Positions 14,748 to 21,199 of a stretch of 29,142 nt of DNA are shown here, piece by piece. The position numbers and the translations under genes were made by a program. Every line of letters begins with the position of its first letter. Position 1 is the first letter of the stretch. Where the stretch lies: assembly GCA_003647095.1 (NCBI GenBank), contig QMME01000005.1, positions 1-29,142 of the forward strand. The letters run 5' to 3'. The stretch comes from Deltaproteobacteria bacterium (GTDB lineage: Bacteria > Myxococcota > B64-G9). Under the pieces are notes generated by a model, which was not told where the DNA came from, made no database searches, and worked only from the letters and a program-made list of their open reading frames with translations.

Positions 14748-16085
14748 TCATAGGCCCAGTTGCCTCTTTATCGCTTCCACGGCTTCCCTGACCGAGGAAT
14801 CTGTCTTGAGCAGGGACTCAACCTTGCGAACGGCGGATATGACCGTGGAGTGATCCTTGTTGAGAGCCCGGCCTATCTCGGGAAAGGTGGAGTTGAGAAA
14901 ATTACGGCAGAGGAACATGATTATCTGACGGGGGCGAGACACGGCGCGCTGGCGGCGGCTGCCCCTGAGATCGCTGGCCTTGACGTTGTAGTGGGTGGAT
15001 ACGGTCCTGACGATGTCGTCTATGGTGAGTTGGCGCCTGGTGCCGAGCGTCTCGCTCAGGGCTTCCTTGGTGAAGTCCAGTGTTATGGCCTTGCCGCTCA
15101 TTTCCGAAAAGGCTCGCAGGCGTTTCAAAGAGCCTTCGATCTCGCGGATGTTGGACTTGATCTGCGAGGCAATGAACATGGCCACGTCTTCCGGTATGTC
15201 CAGGCCCTCGTTCTCCGCTTTCTTTTGCAGGATAGCGATGCGGGTTTCGATCTCCGGTGCCTGGATGTCGGCAATCAGGCCCCACTGGAAGCGGGTGCGC
15301 AGGCGCTCTTCCAACTCGGGAATTTCCTGGGGATAGGAGTCCGAGCTGATTACTATCTGCCGATGAGACTCGTAGAGATTGTTGAAGGTGTGGAAAAACT
15401 CCTCCTGTGTCTGGGTCTTCTTGGAGAGGAACTGGATGTCATCGATTAGCAGGACGTCGCATTGATCACGGTACTTCTCGCGGAAGCGATGGGTGCTTTT
15501 GCTCTTGAGCGAATTGATCATCTCGTTCATGAAGGTCTCGGTGGAGGAGTAGATGACCCGGGCCGAAGGGTTGCGTTCGATGATGCGAAAGCCTATGGCG
15601 TTGAGCAGGTGTGTCTTACCCAGGCCGGCGCCGCCGTAGATGAAGAGAGGATTATAGCTGCTGGCGGGGTTTTCCGATACCGAGGTGCAGGCGGCGTAGG
15701 CCAGTTGGTTGGAGGGACCGACTACGAAGTCTTCGAAACGGTAGCGGGGATTGAGACCGGCTTCCCTGATCGAGCGGTCGATGATGCTCCCGGTGTCGGA
15801 GCGACCGGCGGCGTGTTCGGTACCGCCCTCTCCCTGGTCGCTTCCCGGTATCACCCGCAGCACCACCTTGGTCTCACGCGAACGCAGCGTGGAGAACTCC
15901 TGCTGGAGAATGTCCTTGATACCGTGATCGTTGATCCAGTCGCGGGTGAAGCGACTGGGAACACCGAGGTAGACGGTGAGATCGTCGGAGTCGAGAAAAC
16001 TGATCTGCCCTATCCAGCGATCAAAGGTACCGGGGTTGATTCTTTTCTCAACCGCTTGCAGAACTTCCGGCCACAGACTTTCCAT
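14748..16085 (-). CDS. dnaA: Chromosomal replication initiator DnaA
   Basis: 445 residues. DnaA is the AAA+ protein that binds DnaA boxes and opens the origin. Domain I is residues 1-80 and a short linker covers about 81-110. The AAA+ core has Walker A GGAGLGKTHLL and Walker B VLLIDDIQFL, and the box VII arginine region is LEERLRTRFQWG. Domain IV reads SRPRQIIMFLCRNF then PEIGRALNKDHSTV. The turn before DHSTV is one residue shorter than the common FGGRDHTTV form, with Ser replacing the first Thr. It starts at the ATG at 16085 after TTGAGG. Both flanks carry DnaA boxes or box-like sites, and the probable promoter overlaps a perfect box, suggesting autoregulation. Confidence 0.98.
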   Translation of the reverse strand: MESLWPEVLQAVEKRINPGTFDRWIGQISFLDSDDLTVYLGVPSRFTRDWINDHGIKDILQQEFSTLRSRETKVVLRVIPGSDQGEGGTEHAAGRSDTGSIIDRSIREAGLNPRYRFEDFVVGPSNQLAYAACTSVSENPASSYNPLFIYGGAGLGKTHLLNAIGFRIIERNPSARVIYSSTETFMNEMINSLKSKSTHRFREKYRDQCDVLLIDDIQFLSKKTQTQEEFFHTFNNLYESHRQIVISSDSYPQEIPELEERLRTRFQWGLIADIQAPEIETRIAILQKKAENEGLDIPEDVAMFIASQIKSNIREIEGSLKRLRAFSEMSGKAITLDFTKEALSETLGTRRQLTIDDIVRTVSTHYNVKASDLRGSRRQRAVSRPRQIIMFLCRNFLNSTFPEIGRALNKDHSTVISAVRKVESLLKTDSSVREAVEAIKRQLGL

Positions 16086-16127
16086 ACTACCTCAAGGATG
16101 ACGCTAAGTGCGTCGAAGTTGAAAGAG

Positions 16128-16155
16128 AATATACGGTAGCGTAAATATTTATCCA
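16128..16155 (-). promoter_or_regulatory. Probable dnaA promoter overlapping a DnaA box
   Basis: TGGATA (16150-16155, four of six to the -35 consensus), 16-bp spacer, TATATT (16128-16133). The -35 lies inside the perfect DnaA box, so bound DnaA would compete with polymerase. Confidence 0.4.
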
Positions 16156-16168
16156 CACTTGTGGAAAA
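16149..16168. other. Inverted pair of DnaA boxes
   Basis: A perfect TTATCCACA on the plus strand (16149-16157). Two bp later comes TTTTCCACA on the minus strand (16160-16168), one mismatch from consensus. The pair reads outward from a 2-bp centre. Confidence 0.75.
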
Positions 16169-16370
16169 CTTGAAAAATCCTTTTCTTCTGAATTGTTATA
16201 CAGAAAAACCATACCATTGTCCAACAGGTTTTCTAACAAGTACTGGAGCCTTCCTGGATCATTGACGAAGGCGACAGATAACAGAATCGACCGGCCGTTT
16301 CAAGTGAAAACTTGAGGCGCCGAAGCGTGTCGTCACGGCGTTTTCAGCGGCAGGAAGGGATGAACTATAC

Positions 16371-16401
16371 TTGACAAGACAGCGCGGCCTGTGCTTGTTA
16401 T
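16371..16401 (+). promoter_or_regulatory. Possible rpmH operon promoter
   Basis: A perfect -35 TTGACA (16371-16376) is followed by TGTTAT (16396-16401) after a long 19-bp spacer. TATACT at 16366-16371 with TTCAGC 17 bp upstream is a competing choice. One of them should drive rpmH-rnpA-yidD-yidC. Confidence 0.3.
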
Positions 16402-16488
16402 TGCCTGCCCCAGGGATGTGAGCAACGGTCTGCGGGCATGGAAAGAGCTGCCGAGAGGTAGAATGGAATCTGAAAGGAGTAGCAGGCC

Positions 16489-16641
16489 TTGAAAAGGACA
16501 TATCAGCCTAGCAGGAGAAAGAGAAAGAAGACGCACGGTTTCCGGGAGAGGATGAGATCTTCCACCGGTCGAGCGGTGCTGCAGCGCCGCAGGCGGAAGG
16601 GAAGGGCCAGGCTTGCCGTCGAGGTCTCGTCCAACAAGTGA
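16489..16641 (+). CDS. rpmH: 50S ribosomal protein L34
   Basis: 50 residues, too short for many gene finders and starting with TTG at 16489. The product opens with the L34 hallmark KRTYQPSRRKRKKTHGFRER and is almost all basic; L34 sits in the 23S rRNA of the large subunit. AAAGGAG lies 8 nt upstream. The usual pattern LxxRRxKGRxxL appears as LQRRRRKGRARL. The 3' end overlaps rnpA by 29 bp if rnpA starts at 16613. It is the first gene of the right-hand operon. Confidence 0.95.
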   Translation: MKRTYQPSRRKRKKTHGFRERMRSSTGRAVLQRRRRKGRARLAVEVSSNK

Positions 16642-16999
16642 CAGCTCTCACAGGAATACCACTGAAAGCTTTCCCAGGTCCGACAGGATCTTGCGTCGCG
16701 AACAGTACCGTCGAATTCAGCAGGGTGGCAGGAGGAAAGAGACCAGGAACCTGGTAATACTCTACCTTCCCAACCGGCTGGGTCGTTCCCGGCTGGGCAT
16801 CTCGGCGAGCAAGAAATTCGGAAACTCGGTTCAGCGGAACAGGATAAAGAGACTGGTGAGAGAGTTGTTCAGAAGAAACCGCAACCTGTTTCCGCCAGGC
16901 AGTGACATCGTGGTGATTCCCAAGAAGGGGAGGGGTGCGGTCGACTACTGGTCGTTGCTCCGGCAACTGCAGAAGCTGGGAAGGAGAAGTGGGGGATGA
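16613..16999 (+). CDS. rnpA: Ribonuclease P protein component
   Basis: 128 residues. RnpA is the basic protein cofactor of the RNase P ribozyme that matures tRNA 5' ends. The family signature is GNSVQRNRIKRLVRELFR (about residues 70-87), and the N-terminal FPRSDRILRREQYRRI is the usual opening. No ATG or GTG is available before that motif. The TTG at 16613, inside rpmH and preceded by GGAAGGG, is the only reasonable start; the next TTG (16690) would destroy the motif. This gives an extended N-terminus and a 29-bp overlap with rpmH. Its stop overlaps the yidD start as ATGA. Confidence 0.93.
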   Translation: MPSRSRPTSDSSHRNTTESFPRSDRILRREQYRRIQQGGRRKETRNLVILYLPNRLGRSRLGISASKKFGNSVQRNRIKRLVRELFRRNRNLFPPGSDIVVIPKKGRGAVDYWSLLRQLQKLGRRSGG

Positions 17000-17238
17000 A
17001 AACTATCCTGGTTTTCATTTTTCGTCTCTACCAGATGACGATATCTCCGTTGCTGGGGAACCGTTGCCGGTTCCATCCCAGCTGTTCGCAATATGCCATC
17101 GAGGCGGTGGAGAAACACGGCTGGTGGCGGGGCTTGTGGCTGGCCATCAGGCGGCTGTTGAGATGCCAGCCGCTATGCCCGGGCGGCTATGATCCGGTGC
17201 CCGGAAGCGGGCGGGCCGGAACAAGGGAAAAGGCTTAA
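16996..17238 (+). CDS. yidD: Membrane protein insertion efficiency factor YidD
   Basis: 80 residues. The family pattern is complete: an N-terminal amphipathic/hydrophobic segment, YQMTISPLLGNRCRFHPSCSQYAIEA, then GWWRGLWLAIRRLLRCQPLCPGGYDPVP. The conserved cysteines are all present. YidD aids insertion of inner-membrane proteins together with YidC. The ATG overlaps the rnpA stop by 4 bp, and its TAA shares one base with the yidC ATG, so rnpA, yidD and yidC are translated as a coupled set. Confidence 0.95.
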   Translation: MKTILVFIFRLYQMTISPLLGNRCRFHPSCSQYAIEAVEKHGWWRGLWLAIRRLLRCQPLCPGGYDPVPGSGRAGTREKA

Positions 17239-18893
17239 TGGAAAAAAGAACGATCCTGGCGATAGTGCTGTGTATCGCGGTGTGGTTGATTTGGCAGGCA
17301 CTGCTTGTAAAACCACCCCCGCAGAGGGCGGACGGCGGCGTGGCGGACGGCGGCATGGCGCAGCAGGCCGAAGGTCCATCGGGAGTTGCCAGCGACAGCG
17401 GCAGCGGCGTCGAGCAAGAGGAAGTAAAACCTCCTGACAAAAGACCGGCCGAGAAGACGGCCACCCTGGAAACGGCTGGATACCAGGCGGTATTCACCAG
17501 CCGGGGAGCGGCACTGAAAGCTCTCTACCTCAAGAACTACCGGGCCCGAAGCAACGAGAAGGGACTGCTCGACGAGACCGAGAACATCGTAAGAGTCGAG
17601 GACGAGCAGCGGCTTCCCCTGAGGATATCGTTCCGGAAGGAAAAGGACGGGCTTGATCTTCCCCACTACAGCGACTGGGAAATACTGACCGCGGACGGGC
17701 AGAGGGTTGTCTTCCAGTGGAAACCGTCCGTGGACAGGACGATCACCATCAGGAAAAGCTTCAGCAAGACGGAGGTGCCTTACGCACTGGAGATGGAGGT
17801 GGAGATAGCCAATGGTTCCGACCGCAGCATTCCCGAACAGATCCTGGTCAACCTGTCCACCCTCTACCAGCCGCCGCCGACCAGTGGATGCTTCGGAGCC
17901 CCGGCCCAACCGACGACCGCCGCCTGCATGGCCAACGGAAACGTGGAAAGACGAAAGGCCGAGCCTGGCAAGAAGACGACCCTGGAGCCACAGGTAAACT
18001 GGACGGGAATAGACGAGCAATACTTCCTGCTGGCGGCGGTACCGCTGGGAGTGAGCAAGGCTGCATGCATACTGGAAGCGGATCAGCATCTGCTGCTGGC
18101 CAGCAGATTGATGCTGCCGCAACAACAACTTCCACCGGGAGGGAAGGCCGAACACAGGTTCAGGATTTTTGCCGGGCCCAAGAAGCTGCGAGCACTGCAG
18201 GCGGTGACGGGGGGAACGGCAGGAGACGAAAAGCCGGCGGGCCTGGACAAATCAGTCGACTTCGGCTGGTTCAGCATCCTGTGTTATCCGATGCTGTGGG
18301 CGTTGAAGACTTTCAATGGCTGGGTGGGCAACTACGGAATAGCCATCATCTTCTTGACGATACTGATAAAGCTGCTGCTGTTGCCACTCACCCACAAGAG
18401 CATGAAGTCGATGAAGGACATGGCCAAGCTCAAGCCCTTGATGGAGGAGTTGAAGAAGAAATACAAAGATGACAAGCAGCGGCTGAACCAGGAGATGATG
18501 AACCTGTACAAGATCCACAAGATCAACCCGCTGGGTGGTTGTTTTCCGATGCTGCTGCAGATGCCCATCTGGATTGCTCTCTACCGCATGCTCTATTCCT
18601 CGGTGGAGCTGTACCAGACGCCGTTCATCGCCGGCTGGATAGACGATCTGTCCTGGCGGGATCCGTACTTCATCATGCCGATAGTGCTGGGCCTGGCCAT
18701 GTTCCTGCAGCAGAAGCTGTCCCCTACCTCGGTCGACAGCCAGCAGGCGAAGATGATGATGTACGCCATGCCGGTATTCATGACCTTCATCATGCTCTAC
18801 CTGCCATCTGGACTGGTGCTGTATATTTTTGTAAACTCCCTGCTGTCCATCGGCCACCAGCTGCTGTTGAACCGTTCCGGGGCAACGGGGTGA
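17238..18893 (+). CDS. yidC: Membrane protein insertase YidC
   Basis: 551 residues, the Gram-negative form with a large periplasmic domain. TM1 is residues about 5-24, followed by a Gly/Ala/Glu-rich linker (25-70) and the P1 beta-domain (about 75-330). The five-helix core starts at GWVGNYGIAIIFLTILIKLLLLPLT. The core has KINPLGGCFPMLLQMPIWIALY and ends in LPSGLVLYIFVNSLLSIGHQLLLNR. The groove position that is Arg in E. coli YidC (VRGIMYPL) is Lys here (IKLLLLPL), which keeps the charge. It inserts membrane proteins with Sec or alone; the F0 c subunit is a classical substrate. Confidence 0.97.
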   Translation: MEKRTILAIVLCIAVWLIWQALLVKPPPQRADGGVADGGMAQQAEGPSGVASDSGSGVEQEEVKPPDKRPAEKTATLETAGYQAVFTSRGAALKALYLKNYRARSNEKGLLDETENIVRVEDEQRLPLRISFRKEKDGLDLPHYSDWEILTADGQRVVFQWKPSVDRTITIRKSFSKTEVPYALEMEVEIANGSDRSIPEQILVNLSTLYQPPPTSGCFGAPAQPTTAACMANGNVERRKAEPGKKTTLEPQVNWTGIDEQYFLLAAVPLGVSKAACILEADQHLLLASRLMLPQQQLPPGGKAEHRFRIFAGPKKLRALQAVTGGTAGDEKPAGLDKSVDFGWFSILCYPMLWALKTFNGWVGNYGIAIIFLTILIKLLLLPLTHKSMKSMKDMAKLKPLMEELKKKYKDDKQRLNQEMMNLYKIHKINPLGGCFPMLLQMPIWIALYRMLYSSVELYQTPFIAGWIDDLSWRDPYFIMPIVLGLAMFLQQKLSPTSVDSQQAKMMMYAMPVFMTFIMLYLPSGLVLYIFVNSLLSIGHQLLLNRSGATG

Positions 18894-18919
18894 GCGAGGC
18901 GCGGGGATCGGGAGACGAA

Positions 18920-19630
18920 ATGGAAATCAAGGAGTTTTTTGGTGCCAGTGTCGAAGAGGCCCTGGAAAAGGCCCGCCGGGCGGGATTCGTCGTGGAACGC
19001 GATGACCAGTACCGGGTGGTGGACAACCTTGCCGCCCGCCCCCTGAAATCCGAGCAGGTGGCGGTTCTCCTGGAAACAACACAACCTATTGATAATACTA
19101 AGGAATACTCAAACAGAGAGGGCGTTGCCCGGGGACGGCTCAGCGACACCGAGAAGCAGGCACGGGAGAAAGGAGAGCGCGATTGGGCGATGGCCTACTG
19201 CCAGGGCATCCTGGAGAGAATGGGACTGTCGACGAGAATGCACGACAGCGATTTGGACGAGCAGGTGTTGCTCCACGTCGATTGTGAAGAAGGCGAGATG
19301 GATCTGAAAAGAGGCATCTGGAGGGAGTTCCGCGGGGCCTTGCAACACCTGGTGAACAGGTCGGCATCCCGGGGCAGGGAAAACGAGCAGCGCTACATAC
19401 TGGATCTTTGCGGAACCCTGTCCCGGCGCATGCGCAAGATGGAACAGCTGGCGGAGTACCTGGGCAAGAAGGTTCCCGAACTGGGCAAATCGCTGAACAT
19501 CCTCCTGATGGATTCGCAGGACAGGCGCCTGCTGCACGTGAAGCTGGCAGACAACGAGGGTGTGAAGACGACGGCGGCGGGCAGCAAGCGCTACCGGATA
19601 CTCACCACCAGCCCCTCGAGGAAAGAGTGA
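18920..19630 (+). CDS. jag: Jag/KhpB-type RNA-binding protein with degenerate KH loop
   Basis: 236 residues from the ATG at 18920 (GGGAGAC upstream). A GTG at 18890, overlapping the yidC stop as GTGA, would add ten residues. Residues 1-50 resemble the Jag N-terminal domain (EFFGASVEEALEKARRAG). Residues about 95-170 occupy the KH position, with GALQHLVNR matching the family. The GxxG RNA-binding loop expected before it is replaced by LKRGIWREF. The C-terminal R3H domain keeps its Arg-xxx-His (Arg202, His206 in DRRLLH) and ends TTAAGSKRYRILTTSP. Gene order after yidC is the classical one. RNA binding is expected mainly through R3H (inference). Confidence 0.88.
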   Translation: MEIKEFFGASVEEALEKARRAGFVVERDDQYRVVDNLAARPLKSEQVAVLLETTQPIDNTKEYSNREGVARGRLSDTEKQAREKGERDWAMAYCQGILERMGLSTRMHDSDLDEQVLLHVDCEEGEMDLKRGIWREFRGALQHLVNRSASRGRENEQRYILDLCGTLSRRMRKMEQLAEYLGKKVPELGKSLNILLMDSQDRRLLHVKLADNEGVKTTAAGSKRYRILTTSPSRKE

Positions 19631-19836
19631 ACAGGCGCGGCGAGGAAAAGCAGGAGAGGCTTCGCAAGGCCGCCGTGGTCAAGTTGAAATACCAGCTGCT
19701 GACCGGCGGATACGACGATGGATTCAAGCAGATATTTGCCGGGGTGCTGGCCGATCTGGATCTTGCCGAGGACGAGGTGGATCGCTATCTCGAGCGACAC
19801 CGGAAGGAAATAGAAAACATCTGCCGGAAGGGCTGA
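19627..19836 (+). CDS. Small uncharacterised protein between jag and mnmE
   Basis: 69 residues, GTG start overlapping the jag stop as GTGA, with GAGGAAAGA directly upstream as ribosome site. It begins MNRRGEEKQERLRKAAVVKLKY and ends in DEVDRYLERHRKEIENICRKG. It is highly charged and apparently all helical, with no signal peptide or membrane helix and one Cys near the end. No family is recognised. The coupling, the good ribosome site and the exact fit between jag and mnmE (10 bp before the mnmE start) support a real gene. Function unknown. Confidence 0.72.
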   Translation: MNRRGEEKQERLRKAAVVKLKYQLLTGGYDDGFKQIFAGVLADLDLAEDEVDRYLERHRKEIENICRKG

Positions 19837-19846
19837 CGAACCCGAA

Positions 19847-21184
19847 TTGCGGAAGATAATTAGTCACCAGGCCGACACCATTGCTGCCATCAGTACGGCG
19901 ACCGGCGTGGCTGCCGTGGGGATGGTGCGGGTAAGCGGCCCCGATTCGTTGAAGATCCTGGGCCAATGTTTCCGGGACGGTGGCCGGGATGCCGTTTCTG
20001 CGCACGCGCTCATGCGGCACGGCTGGATTGTTGACGAGCAGCAGCAACCTCTCGACGAGGTGCTGGCCGTGGCTTTCCTGGCTCCACGCTCATACACCGG
20101 TGAGGACATGATCGAGATTCACTGCCACGGAGGCGAGGTGGTGATGCAACTGGTGCTGCAGAGGGTGCTGGAATGCGGGGCCAGGCTGGCGGGAGCGGGT
20201 GAGTTTACCAGGCGAGCCTACCTCAACGGCAAGCTGTCTTTGGACCGCGTGGAGGCCATAATGCAGCTGATCGAGGCTCGCGATCGCGTACGGGCCAAGG
20301 CGGCGGCGAAGATGCTGTCGGGGCGGCTGGGCCGGCGGCTGGAGGAGATGGCCGCGCTGGTGCGGCAGGTTCAGGTTGACTGCGAGGCGGCGATAGAATT
20401 CCCGGACGACGTGGACACGGACGGATCCGTCGGCAAGCGGCTGGAAGATGCCCGGCGCCTGGCGGGCGAAATGCTTGGCCAGGTGCGGGTGCAAGCGCCC
20501 GGCAGCCTGGATCTGGTGTTGAGCGGACCGGTGAATGCCGGCAAGTCCACACTGGCCAACGAACTGGCGGGCCGGGACATCTCCATAGTCACCGGGCAGG
20601 CAGGCACCACCCGGGATGCCGTGTGCGCACCGGTGAGCCTGGGCGGCTACAGCCTTTCGCTGGTGGACACGGCCGGCCTGTCCGAACAGGCCCGGGACGA
20701 GATCGACGAGGTGGCCATGCGGGTTGCCCGGGCCAGGATTTCCGCGGCGACCGTGGTGGTGTGGATCAGCGAGGTGGGCTGTCTGGTCGAACCCCCCGGA
20801 GGCGTGGCCGCCGACCTAAAGGTGATGAACAAGCAGGATCTGGCCACGGACAGAGATTGCGACGAGGCCCGGGCCCGGGGCTGGATACCCATCTCGGCGA
20901 AGTTCGGACAGGGCCTGGAACGGTTGCGGGAGCGTATCGAGCAGGTGCTGCACCGCAAGCTGGGACCCGCCGACGGTATGCCGCTGTCGGCGCGGCAGGC
21001 GGCCGGCCTGAGGAGGATGGCGGACGGCCTGGCGCGGGCGGGCGGGCTGCTCGAAGACGGCCTGGTCGAGCTGGCGGTCGAGGAGTGTCGTCAAGTACTC
21101 GACATGACAGAACAAATCGGGGGACAGGCCCGTGACGAAGAGGTCCTCGAGGAGATATTCTCGAGGTTCTGCGTCGGCAAGTAG
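19847..21184 (+). CDS. mnmE: tRNA modification GTPase MnmE
   Basis: 445 residues. With MnmG it builds the (carboxymethyl)aminomethyl group on U34 of several tRNAs. The N-terminal tetrahydrofolate-binding domain begins DTIAAISTATGVAAVGMVRVSG. The G domain has GPVNAGKST (227-235, Val where Pro is usual), TTRD (254-257), DTAG (274-277) and NKQD (about 333). The C-terminal FCVGK carries the catalytic-site Cys of the family. The start is TTG at 19847; no better start precedes the conserved segment and the ribosome site is weak. mnmG follows after 15 bp. Confidence 0.95.
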   Translation: MRKIISHQADTIAAISTATGVAAVGMVRVSGPDSLKILGQCFRDGGRDAVSAHALMRHGWIVDEQQQPLDEVLAVAFLAPRSYTGEDMIEIHCHGGEVVMQLVLQRVLECGARLAGAGEFTRRAYLNGKLSLDRVEAIMQLIEARDRVRAKAAAKMLSGRLGRRLEEMAALVRQVQVDCEAAIEFPDDVDTDGSVGKRLEDARRLAGEMLGQVRVQAPGSLDLVLSGPVNAGKSTLANELAGRDISIVTGQAGTTRDAVCAPVSLGGYSLSLVDTAGLSEQARDEIDEVAMRVARARISAATVVVWISEVGCLVEPPGGVAADLKVMNKQDLATDRDCDEARARGWIPISAKFGQGLERLRERIEQVLHRKLGPADGMPLSARQAAGLRRMADGLARAGGLLEDGLVELAVEECRQVLDMTEQIGGQARDEEVLEEIFSRFCVGK

Positions 21185-21199
21185 GGGTGGTCTGACGAC

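Larger units (their letters stand above)
16086..16488. other. dnaA-rpmH intergenic region, candidate oriC
   Basis: A 403-bp gap where gene direction switches from minus (left) to plus (right). Near dnaA it carries GACGC-TAAGT-GCGTC (stem 5), the dnaA promoter and the DnaA box pair at 16149-16168. An AT-rich tract covers about 16141-16240, including a weak box TTATACAGA (16196-16204, two mismatches). A GAAA-looped hairpin TCAAGT-GAAA-ACTTGA is at 16300-16315. Nearer rpmH are TTGACA (16371-16376) and TATACT (16366-16371), possible promoter parts. No protein-coding frame here is convincing. Confidence 0.65.

Noticed and set aside
16259..16536. Minus-strand frames in the dnaA-rpmH gap as small genes
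   Set aside because: No ribosome sites, low-complexity products, and they run into rpmH antisense; origin and promoter elements explain the region better.
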